From NCBI GenBank assembly GCA_045531585.1, contig JAZSEH010000046.1, positions 1-27,846 on the forward strand: DNA of 27,846 bases. Reading direction: 5' to 3'. Positions 18,084 to 25,532 of the stretch are shown here, piece after piece. The position numbers were made by a program, and so were the translations under genes. The notes beneath the pieces were generated by a model, which was given only the letters and a program-made list of their open reading frames with translations, did not search any database and was not told where the DNA came from. This DNA comes from SIG587 sp045531585 (GTDB lineage Bacteria > Bacillota > Clostridia > Oscillospirales > Acutalibacteraceae). Numbering within the stretch: the first letter of the stretch is position 1; the number at the start of each line of letters is the position of its first letter.

Positions 18084-18242
18084 ATGAAACTTAAACACGT
18101 TATGTATTTCCTTTTAATTCTTGCAGGCGTTGTTGCTGCAGCGGCAGGTATTATTCTTGTTTGTGAGCGCGTTTTTAAAAAGCCTATTCTAAAAAAAGAA
18201 TATATTTCCTGTGACGGCGAAGATTGCCTTGTGGAAGAATAA
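18084..18242 (+). CDS. Small single-pass membrane protein (52 residues), function unknown
   Basis: A short gene encoding 52 residues starting MKLKHVMYFL. One hydrophobic helix (about residues 7-26, rich in Leu, Val, Ala and Ile) is followed by a short cytoplasmic-type basic patch (RVFKKP, LKKE) and an acidic C terminus with two cysteines (SCDGEDC). Support for a real gene: AGAGGTGG seven bases before the ATG, a perfect consensus promoter upstream, and a hairpin with a T-run just after the stop. I do not recognise a named family. It forms a transcription unit of its own between cls and glgP. Confidence 0.75.
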   Translation: MKLKHVMYFLLILAGVVAAAAGIILVCERVFKKPILKKEYISCDGEDCLVEE

Positions 18243-18257
18243 TGCACATTTTTAAAG

Positions 18258-18287
18258 GGCATTGCTTAACGCAATGCCTATTTTTTT
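18258..18287 (+). terminator. Rho-independent terminator of the small-protein gene
   Basis: GGCATTGC and GCAATGCC pair around the loop TTAAC (stem 18258-18278), followed by TA and seven T residues. A textbook intrinsic terminator 15 bases past the stop codon. Confidence 0.88.
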
Positions 18288-18380
18288 GCTTAAAATTATT
18301 TAAATTCACCAATACAAGTCTTTAATATCTCAAATTATATTTGAAGTTATGTAAAAAATATACAAAATTATGGCATAATC

Positions 18381-18398
18381 AGCATATAATAATATGCT
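18381..18398. promoter_or_regulatory. Operator-like palindrome upstream of glgP
   Basis: AGCATAT-AATA-ATATGCT is an 18-base inverted repeat with 7-base arms. It abuts the -35 hexamer of the glgP promoter (the last base is shared), where a bound repressor would block RNA polymerase. The regulator is unknown. Confidence 0.45.
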
Positions 18399-18426
18399 TG
18401 AAATTTTTATGAGAATAAGTTATTAT
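18398..18426 (+). promoter_or_regulatory. Promoter of the glgP-amylase unit
   Basis: TTGAAA (18398-18403) and TATTAT (18421-18426) are separated by 17 bases, giving a leader of about 45 bases before the glgP start. Confidence 0.6.
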
Positions 18427-18477
18427 ATAATTACAAATAATATAAACGTTGTAATATTTTTTCGGAGGTAGATTTAC

Positions 18478-20880
18478 TTGGCAAACCTTACCGCTACAAA
18501 GCTTGCTGAAATGATTAAGAGGAAGCTTTCCCATAACTTTGGCGTTATCCCTGAGGATGCGTCTGATGAACTTTTCTATAAAGCCTGCGTGCTTGTATTG
18601 CTTGATATTATGCGGGAGCGAAGAACTCAATTCAGACAAAAAGTATCTGATGAGGGTGCAAAGACCATATATTATCTCAGTATGGAATTTTTAATGGGAC
18701 GTTCCCTTAAAAACAATTTATTTAACCTTGAGCTTGAGGGCGTAATGGAAAAGGCGCTTTCAAACTTTAAGGTTAAACTTGATAATCTTTATGAGCTTGA
18801 ACCTGATGCAGGACTTGGAAACGGTGGTTTAGGTCGCCTTGCCGCTTGCTTCTTGGACGGTCTTTCAACCGGCGGATACTCTGCAATGGGATATTGTATT
18901 AAATATGAGTTTGGTATTTTCCGTCAAAAGCTTGTTGAGGGCTGGCAAACCGAAATGCCTGACTTCTGGTTACCCGGTGGAAGTGTGTGGCTTGAGCCTC
19001 GTCCTGCTTCAGCCGTAGACGTTCATTTTGACGGATATATCAATGAAATTTGGGACGGAAACTATCATCACGTTTCACACGAAGGCTATACCACCGTACG
19101 GGCTATGCCTTATGATTTAATGGTGGCGGGTAAAGACGGTAAGACTGTTAACGCCCTTCGCCTTTGGAGTGCTGAATGTCAGGATATCAATATGTCTGCC
19201 TTTAATCAAGGCGACTACGTTCGTGCCATGGAGGAAAAAGCAAACTCCGAAGCAATAAGCAAGGTTTTATATCCCGAAGATAACCATATGGAGGGCAAAT
19301 CCTTACGTCTTCGTCAGCAGTATTTCCTTGTAAGTGCATCTATACAGGATATTTTAAACCGTCATCTTCGAAGATATGGTACTCTTGATAATTTAGCAGA
19401 TAAGGTTGCTATTCACGTTAACGATACACACCCTGCTTTAAGTGTTCCTGAGCTTATGCGTTTCCTTCTTGATGAATGCGGATATGAGTGGGATAAGGCA
19501 TGGGATATTGTAAAGAATACCATTGCATATACAAACCATACCGTAATGAGTGAGGCTCTTGAATGTTGGCAGGAAAATCTTTTCCGTGAAAGGCTTCCTC
19601 GTATTTATCAAATCGTTAAGGAAATTGACAAACGCTTCCGCGGTGAGGTTATGGCCAAAACAGGAGATTATGCCTTATCGGAACGCACCGCTATTATACA
19701 GGGCGGCGTTGTTAGAATGGCAAACCTCTGTGTTGCCGCATGTCACTGCATTAACGGTGTTTCAAGATTACACTCTGATATTTTAAAGGATTCGCTATTT
19801 AGTGATTATTTTAGAATGACTCCTGAAAAATTTACTAACGTAACAAACGGTATTGCTCACAGACGGTGGCTTTGTCAGGCAAACCCAATGCTTACAAAAT
19901 ATCTTACCGAGCTTATTGGTGACGGATTTATATCAGATGCCTCCGAGCTTTCAAAGCTTATGAACTTTGCTGACGACAAGGCTGTTCTTGAAAAGCTTGC
20001 TAAAATTAAACATTCAAACAAAGAACGGCTTGCAAACTATCTTAAATTAAATAATGGTATAGAATTAAATCCCGATTCCCTTTTTGATATGCAGATAAAG
20101 CGCTTGCACGAATATAAGCGTCAGCATCTTAATGCTCTGCATATTATAAATGACTACCTATATATTAAAAATAATCCAAATGCACCCTTTACACCTAAAA
20201 CCTATATTTTCGGCGCAAAGGCCGCACCGGGTTATCTTCTGGCTAAGCAGATTATTCATATGATTTATCAGCTAAGCCGTGTTATTGATAATGACCCTGC
20301 CGTAAAGGATAAACTTAAAGTGGTTTTCCTTGAGGATTACCGCGTAACACTTGCAGAGCTTATGATTCCTGCTGCAGAAATCAGTGAGCAAATTTCCCTT
20401 GCCTCCACCGAAGCCAGCGGCACGGGAAATATGAAGCTTATGATGAACGGCGCAATAACAATTGGTACCGAGGACGGTGCAAACGTTGAAATTCACGAGG
20501 CCGTTGGGGATGAAAACATCATAATTTTCGGTATGCGTACACCTGAGGTAATGCGCCTGCGTAAAAACGGATATAATCCCCTCACCTATTGCAATAATAA
20601 CGATGAGCTTAAGGCCGCACTTGATTTTATAGGCAAGGGTATAGGCGGTCAGCCCTTTGATAACGTTCACAGAATTCTCACCTCGGTTGACCATTATATG
20701 GCCGCTGCTGATTTTAAGGATTACTGCAACGCACATCATCAAGCTGATGAATTATATGCAGATACTCTTAAATGGAATAAGATGTCACTTATAAATATTG
20801 CACAGTCAGGCCGCTTTGCTGCCGACCGTTCAATTAAGGATTACGCCGAAAATATTTGGCATATTGACCCTGTTAAATAA
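18478..20880 (+). CDS. glgP: Glycogen/maltodextrin phosphorylase
   Basis: PLP-dependent GT35 enzyme that releases glucose-1-phosphate from alpha-1,4-glucans; 800 residues, family length. The PLP-binding lysine is K653 in EASGTGNMKLMMNG, followed by TIGTEDGANVEI. Earlier family stretches include LEPDAGLGNGGLGRLAACFLD and RIAIHVNDTHPAL-like VAIHVNDTHPALSVPE. The start is TTG at 18478, nine bases after GGAGG. The amylase gene begins two bases after its stop, so the two form an operon: the debranching/hydrolytic enzyme and the phosphorylase together degrade glycogen or imported maltodextrins. Confidence 0.96.
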   Translation: MANLTATKLAEMIKRKLSHNFGVIPEDASDELFYKACVLVLLDIMRERRTQFRQKVSDEGAKTIYYLSMEFLMGRSLKNNLFNLELEGVMEKALSNFKVKLDNLYELEPDAGLGNGGLGRLAACFLDGLSTGGYSAMGYCIKYEFGIFRQKLVEGWQTEMPDFWLPGGSVWLEPRPASAVDVHFDGYINEIWDGNYHHVSHEGYTTVRAMPYDLMVAGKDGKTVNALRLWSAECQDINMSAFNQGDYVRAMEEKANSEAISKVLYPEDNHMEGKSLRLRQQYFLVSASIQDILNRHLRRYGTLDNLADKVAIHVNDTHPALSVPELMRFLLDECGYEWDKAWDIVKNTIAYTNHTVMSEALECWQENLFRERLPRIYQIVKEIDKRFRGEVMAKTGDYALSERTAIIQGGVVRMANLCVAACHCINGVSRLHSDILKDSLFSDYFRMTPEKFTNVTNGIAHRRWLCQANPMLTKYLTELIGDGFISDASELSKLMNFADDKAVLEKLAKIKHSNKERLANYLKLNNGIELNPDSLFDMQIKRLHEYKRQHLNALHIINDYLYIKNNPNAPFTPKTYIFGAKAAPGYLLAKQIIHMIYQLSRVIDNDPAVKDKLKVVFLEDYRVTLAELMIPAAEISEQISLASTEASGTGNMKLMMNGAITIGTEDGANVEIHEAVGDENIIIFGMRTPEVMRLRKNGYNPLTYCNNNDELKAALDFIGKGIGGQPFDNVHRILTSVDHYMAAADFKDYCNAHHQADELYADTLKWNKMSLINIAQSGRFAADRSIKDYAENIWHIDPVK

Positions 20881-20881
20881 T

Positions 20882-22744
20882 ATGGAATATTATCCTTTTG
20901 ATTCAAGAAACAAGCTTTATAAACCTGTAATGGGAGCCGTAGCATCAGATGAAAGTCTGAAGCTACGGCTACTTCTGCATAAGGATGCACGTTGTCACGA
21001 AGCATTTTTATTGTTGGAAAAAGACGGTGAAGACGTAAATAAAAGTATAAAATTAGACCCTAAGGAAGAATTTGAAAATTATAGATTTTACGATTGCGAA
21101 ATAACGTTACCTGAAGGACTATATTGGTATAAATTTCATTACACAAGTGAATACGGAGAATTTTTTGTTACAAAAATTAACGGTATTGGTGTTGTATCCA
21201 ATGAAGGTCTTCCTTGGCAGTTAACCGTTTACGATAAAAAATTCACTACCCCTGATTGGATAAAGGGCGGTTTAATATATCAGATTTTCCCCGACCGTTT
21301 TTATCCTTCAAATACTAAAAAGGAAAACGTACCTGAAGACCGCTTTATTTGTTCTGATTGGAACAAAAGACCCGAACACAGACAAAATAACGGCCCGTGC
21401 TCACTTGGTAACGATTATTACGGCGGCGACCTATTGGGTATAACAGAAAAGCTTCCCTATTTAAAAGAACTGGGTGTAAACTGTATATATCTTAATCCTA
21501 TATTTGAAGCTCATTCAAATCACAGATATAACACTGCAGATTATGAAAAGATAGACCCATCCCTTGGAACCGAGAATGATTTTATTAATCTTTGTAAGGA
21601 AGCCAAGAAGCAAGGGATATATGTTATCCTTGATGGTGTTTTCTCCCACACAGGGGATGACAGCATTTATTTTAACAGAAAAAAAAGATATAAAAGCAAT
21701 GGTGCCTATAACAGCAAAGACTCTGCTTATTTTTCTTGGTACAAATTTAAAGCCTGGCCGGATGAATACAGCGCCTGGTGGGATGTTCCCTCGCTCCCTG
21801 AAACCGACGAGGACAATGCCGAATTTACCGAGTTTATTACCGGAAAAAACGGTATTATACGTAAATGGTTGCGTCTTGGCGCTAACGGATGGCGCCTTGA
21901 CGTTGCCGATGAACTTCCGGATACTTTTATAGAGAAAATACGTGGTGCTGTTAAGGCCGAAAAAAAGGATGCTTACCTTCTTGGTGAGGTATGGGAGGAT
22001 GCCACCAATAAAATAAGCTATGGTAAACGACGAAGCTTTTTAAGGGGTAATCAGCTTGACTCGGTTATGAACTATCCCTTTGCCAATGCAATTATTGATT
22101 TTGTTTTATTTAAGGATTCAAGGCTTTTTTCTGACAGAATAATAGATATAATTGAAAACTATCCTCCCTGTTCACTTCACTGCCTTATGAATCATATAGG
22201 AACCCACGATACGGCACGAATAATTACCCGTCTTTCAACAGGAAACACTAACCCCGGAAACAGAGAATGGCAAGCCCGGCAAATATTAAGCGAAGAACAG
22301 TTTTTAAGAGGTATTAAACTTTTGAAATTAGCGGCAACCTTGCAGTACACCTTACCCGGTGTTCCCTCACTTTATTATGGTGATGAAACAGGACTACAGG
22401 GATGGGGTGACCCCTTCTGCCGAGGAACGATTGATTGGGAAAATATAAATCAGGAGCTCCTTGACTTTTATAAAAGCATTGGAATTTTCCGAAAGGATTC
22501 TAATGTATTTATTGATGGTGAATTTGTTCCCATATATAATCAAAATTGTTGCGTCTCATATCTTCGTAAAAAAGATAATAATATTGTTTTTACCGCAGTA
22601 AATATGGGAGAAAATGACATATTTTTCCCACTTCCCTTTAACTGTGAAATAGAAAAGTCATTTTACGGCAACATTCCTAAAGACGGCTGGATAGCAGTTG
22701 GGAAAGAAGATATTTGTATTTTCAGCGGAAAAATAAAGCCATAA
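20882..22744 (+). CDS. GH13 alpha-glucan hydrolase, neopullulanase/cyclomaltodextrinase-like
   Basis: A 620-residue glycoside hydrolase family 13 enzyme. Residues 1-120 form an N-terminal beta-domain resembling the starch-binding domain of neopullulanases. The catalytic barrel shows DGVFSHTG (251-258), nucleophile D340 in GWRLDVADE, acid/base E369 in LLGEVWED and HD (442-443) in IGTHDTARI. A short C-terminal beta-domain follows. No signal peptide is present, so it acts in the cytoplasm on maltodextrins or glycogen branches. The ATG at 20882 follows the glgP stop by one base and lacks a clear ribosome binding site, suggesting translational coupling; the open frame upstream merely overlaps glgP. 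Exact specificity (cyclodextrin, pullulan, maltodextrin) cannot be set from sequence. Confidence 0.93.
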   Translation: MEYYPFDSRNKLYKPVMGAVASDESLKLRLLLHKDARCHEAFLLLEKDGEDVNKSIKLDPKEEFENYRFYDCEITLPEGLYWYKFHYTSEYGEFFVTKINGIGVVSNEGLPWQLTVYDKKFTTPDWIKGGLIYQIFPDRFYPSNTKKENVPEDRFICSDWNKRPEHRQNNGPCSLGNDYYGGDLLGITEKLPYLKELGVNCIYLNPIFEAHSNHRYNTADYEKIDPSLGTENDFINLCKEAKKQGIYVILDGVFSHTGDDSIYFNRKKRYKSNGAYNSKDSAYFSWYKFKAWPDEYSAWWDVPSLPETDEDNAEFTEFITGKNGIIRKWLRLGANGWRLDVADELPDTFIEKIRGAVKAEKKDAYLLGEVWEDATNKISYGKRRSFLRGNQLDSVMNYPFANAIIDFVLFKDSRLFSDRIIDIIENYPPCSLHCLMNHIGTHDTARIITRLSTGNTNPGNREWQARQILSEEQFLRGIKLLKLAATLQYTLPGVPSLYYGDETGLQGWGDPFCRGTIDWENINQELLDFYKSIGIFRKDSNVFIDGEFVPIYNQNCCVSYLRKKDNNIVFTAVNMGENDIFFPLPFNCEIEKSFYGNIPKDGWIAVGKEDICIFSGKIKP

Positions 22745-22773
22745 AAATCGCTTTGCGATTTTTATGGCTTTAT
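22733..22773. terminator. Bidirectional palindromic terminator shared by convergent genes
   Basis: Two perfect complementary 19-base arms flank a TTT loop (22752-22754). Each side ends in an A/T-rich stretch, so it can work in both directions. The amylase stop codon (22742-22744) lies in the left arm and the PHP-gene stop (22762-22764) in the right arm. Confidence 0.88.
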
Positions 22774-23469
22774 ATATTCTTTACCGTCAAAAATACAATA
22801 ATCCCTCTTCATTATTCTATCAACAAAATCGTTAATATCCTTTATCTTGGTTTTAAAGCAAACACCTGAATTTCTGAGATTAACCGTGTGTTGATCCGAA
22901 CCACAGGTTATGGGAAGGTTATTTTCATTTGCAAATTTTATGGCATTTTCATTAAAGGTTTCATCCCAATGTGACGTATTGTAACCCTCAACCGCATCAA
23001 CGCAATCAGGATAAATGCGGATTTCCGAAATATAATCGGCAACTCTGAACGGGTGGGCATGGACTATAAAGCCTCCGCCCTCTTTTACCACCTTATAATG
23101 GTCTTCAATGGAAATTTTTTTGATTTCGGGATGTTCCTTCATCCATTGTTTATCAAGTCCGTAAACTAAAAACTCGGTTCCGCGGAAGCCCGCTTCCCAG
23201 CCAAAGAAAACCTGCAGACCTATTTTATCTCCGTGGATTTTTGCTCTTTTATATCCTTCACAAAACTGCTCAACCCATTCTTCCCAGGGGAGTTTTCTGT
23301 TAATAGCGGTATTTCCGCCGTAATGATGATCTGTAATTATAATTCCGGCATAACCTGCATTTTTATATGCATTAACCATTTCTTCCGGAGTATTACATCC
23401 GCAGGCGCTTGAAACGCTTGTATGCATATGGGTTTCATATTTAAAGGGGTATATTTTTTCAGGATCCAT
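22762..23469 (-). CDS. PHP-domain metal-dependent phosphoesterase
   Basis: A stand-alone PHP-domain protein of 235 residues. Likely metal ligands are HMH (14-16), the ITDHHYG aspartate/histidines, FGWEAG, VHAHPF and the C-terminal GSDQHT. Stand-alone PHP proteins include histidinol-phosphatase-like enzymes and RNase AM/YciV-like nucleases, so the substrate cannot be assigned. The start is ATG at 23469. Its ribosome binding site (AAAGGAGATTAAA) lies within the last codons and stop of the recombinase gene, which ends one base upstream. Its native promoter region is therefore not visible and may have been displaced by the mobile element. It shares a terminator with the convergent amylase gene. 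Confidence 0.85.
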   Translation of the reverse strand: MDPEKIYPFKYETHMHTSVSSACGCNTPEEMVNAYKNAGYAGIIITDHHYGGNTAINRKLPWEEWVEQFCEGYKRAKIHGDKIGLQVFFGWEAGFRGTEFLVYGLDKQWMKEHPEIKKISIEDHYKVVKEGGGFIVHAHPFRVADYISEIRIYPDCVDAVEGYNTSHWDETFNENAIKFANENNLPITCGSDQHTVNLRNSGVCFKTKIKDINDFVDRIMKRDYCIFDGKEYIKP

Positions 23470-23470
23470 T

Positions 23471-25414
23471 TTAATCTCCTTTAATCAGTAAAGCAACTGT
23501 CTCGTCTGTAATTTCTTTAGGTCGGCAACGAGCCAAGAACTCCTCCGCAGTTAGTTCTGGGAGTCTTTGTTCCGCACGTAGAGTGTTTATTCTTGCTAAC
23601 CTTAACTTGAACAGGCGAATCTTCTCTTGTTCGCCCTGTTCATCAATTACAGGAATGTTACCATCTGCATCCGCTCGTTCTTTGAGCATATCTCTATCTG
23701 GAATAGCATCTTCCAAACTGTTGCCGTTGAAATTGCCTTCTTCATCCAGAATGTCTGGGTAATAATCCCAGATAGTCATTACATCGGTAAAATCGCCGTA
23801 GTCACGAAGAACAGGGATTTTGAAATGTATCGCTTTGAGGTATCCCATTTCTCGTTTGGTCGGGAAAATCTCAATGCTATCAACAAGCATATTCGCAAAC
23901 TGTTTCTGTGCAAGTGGTGAAAGGTTTTCAAAGTCCATACCAAATGCCATTATAAGATTGATGGCATCTTCCTTGCTTTTCTTGGTTGCGGTTGCATTGT
24001 TGATTTTCATTTCCGTGGCAAAGATAAGGGCATCTATTTCATCCAACTGCTCATAGATTTCCTCTAACTGCCGTGAATAGTTTTCAAATTTACGGTCATA
24101 GTGTTTATCGTTAATATCTATGCTCCGTTGTGCTTGTTCGTATTTTTTCTGTATAAGTAAAAGCTCTCTGTGTCTTGCGGTCAACTCTTTGAGTTTATTT
24201 TCAAGTTCACTCATATCAAATTCTTTGTTTATCTTTTCTAAAACCGCATCTATAATATCAGGTGTCAATAAGCAAAGTTTGATAGCATTGATAAATTCTT
24301 CATCCAGTTCTTTGCAGTTATATTGTTTAGCACACGAACACGGCACACCGTTGGTGTTTCGTGTCTGTCGGCACTTATAGGCATAGGAAATTTTATAATA
24401 TGTGCCATCTGGTTTCTTTTTGCGGTTCGGCACTCCATACATTGACTGGTTACAGGATGGACATTTTACCAAACCAGATAAAATATACTGGTGTTCCTGT
24501 TCCAGTTTTTCTTTTTTTTTGCCTGTGGTGATTCGTTTGGAATGTGCCTTGTTCCAGAGTTCCTCTGTAACAAGTCCTTGATGCAAACCATCAACCAGAA
24601 TAATGTTGTTTGCATCCTTTTCGGTAACGATTCTGGTTTTTCCGTGTTGACCTTTTATCTTTTCAGTTTTACGGCGACCATAAGCAATTTTACCCATATA
24701 AACAGGGTTGTCAAGTATCTTCTTGATAAAGTCGGCGGTAAAGTAATCGTGTTTGCCGTTTTGACGTACAACTTTTTTGATGCCTTCTGCATTAAGTCGC
24801 TTGGCAACACCCATTACACCCAGACTTTCATTGACAAACAGGTCGAATATGTAACGGACCGTTTTGGCTTCATCCTCTACGATTTCAAGAACACCGTTAT
24901 TGATGGTGTAACCGTAAGGAGCAAAACCGCCGTTCCATTTGCCTTCCCTTGCTTTCTGTTTGCGACCTGCCATTGTTTGAGTGTGGATGTTTTCAAGTTC
25001 CATTTCAGCGACAGAACTCATAATCGTAACCATCATTTTACCGAGTTGTGTTGAACTGTCAAGTCGCTCTTTAATGCAGATAAGGTTTACACCGTAATCT
25101 TGCATAGTCTGTAAGTTTTTGACCGTATCGGCAGCATTACGGCCGAATCTGGATAGTTTGAAAACAATCACATACGAAACACCATCTTTATTTGTCTTGA
25201 TGGCATCCATCATCCGTTGAAAATCTGCTCTGTCATCGCTTTTACCGGATTTACCCTCATCGCAGAACTCATCAACAATTTGAATACCAAGGGCATTGGC
25301 AAATTTGGTGATGTCCTCTTTTTGTGCAGAGAGCGAAAAACCATCCACCTGCATTGTGGTTGATACTCTGGTATAAATGTATGCTTTTTGTACTTGTTCC
25401 ATATAGTTCACCAT
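23471..25414 (-). CDS. Large serine recombinase (site-specific integrase/resolvase superfamily)
   Basis: A recombinase of 647 residues that integrates or excises mobile DNA by concerted double-strand breaks. The N-terminal resolvase domain has YTRVS with nucleophile S18, FKLSRFGRN (85-93) and EMELENIHTQ. Next come the recombinase domain (about 160-300), a zinc ribbon with C318, C321, C348 and C359/C361, and a long coiled coil (about 385-475) before the C-terminal tail, as in TnpX/TndX-like and phiC31-like integrases. The ATG at 25414 (AAGG six bases upstream) lies just after a good promoter; a second ATG at 25402 is possible, and the frame to 25477 starts before the promoter so is rejected. 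The stop lies one base from the PHP gene. Confidence 0.93.
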   Translation of the reverse strand: MVNYMEQVQKAYIYTRVSTTMQVDGFSLSAQKEDITKFANALGIQIVDEFCDEGKSGKSDDRADFQRMMDAIKTNKDGVSYVIVFKLSRFGRNAADTVKNLQTMQDYGVNLICIKERLDSSTQLGKMMVTIMSSVAEMELENIHTQTMAGRKQKAREGKWNGGFAPYGYTINNGVLEIVEDEAKTVRYIFDLFVNESLGVMGVAKRLNAEGIKKVVRQNGKHDYFTADFIKKILDNPVYMGKIAYGRRKTEKIKGQHGKTRIVTEKDANNIILVDGLHQGLVTEELWNKAHSKRITTGKKKEKLEQEHQYILSGLVKCPSCNQSMYGVPNRKKKPDGTYYKISYAYKCRQTRNTNGVPCSCAKQYNCKELDEEFINAIKLCLLTPDIIDAVLEKINKEFDMSELENKLKELTARHRELLLIQKKYEQAQRSIDINDKHYDRKFENYSRQLEEIYEQLDEIDALIFATEMKINNATATKKSKEDAINLIMAFGMDFENLSPLAQKQFANMLVDSIEIFPTKREMGYLKAIHFKIPVLRDYGDFTDVMTIWDYYPDILDEEGNFNGNSLEDAIPDRDMLKERADADGNIPVIDEQGEQEKIRLFKLRLARINTLRAEQRLPELTAEEFLARCRPKEITDETVALLIKGD

Positions 25415-25448
25415 TTCCGACCTTAATGTTACTGTAAGTATCGTGTAT

Positions 25449-25477
25449 ATTATAATTGATGTGTGTTTATTTTGCAA
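25449..25477 (-). promoter_or_regulatory. Promoter of the serine recombinase gene
   Basis: Minus-strand TTGCAA (25472-25477) and TATAAT (25449-25454) are separated by 17 bases, immediately downstream of the rep terminator hairpin and about 35 bases before the recombinase ATG. It gives the recombinase its own expression independent of rep. Confidence 0.7.
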
Positions 25478-25490
25478 GTGTTTCCAAACA

Positions 25491-25532
25491 AAAACAAGGT
25501 AGGGAGTACGCGTGTACTCCCTACCTTGTTTT
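25491..25532 (-). terminator. Long perfect hairpin between rep and recombinase genes
   Basis: Two perfectly complementary 19-base arms flank the loop GCGT (25510-25513). The right end touches the rep stop codon, and on the minus strand the hairpin ends in TTTT. It should terminate rep transcription before the recombinase promoter; the A-run on the other side makes it potentially bidirectional. A role as a single-strand initiation or resolution structure is also possible. Confidence 0.8.

Noticed and set aside
20272..20742. Minus-strand open frame of 156 codons
   Set aside because: It is antisense to the conserved PLP-binding end of glycogen phosphorylase; a codon-bias shadow.
24491..25054. 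Plus-strand open frame of 187 codons
   Set aside because: It is antisense to the recombinase zinc-ribbon and recombinase domains and has no ribosome binding site or recognisable domain.
25415..25477. Longer recombinase start at 25477
   Set aside because: It would begin upstream of the -10 box of the promoter at 25449-25477, so the extra 21 codons could not be in that transcript.
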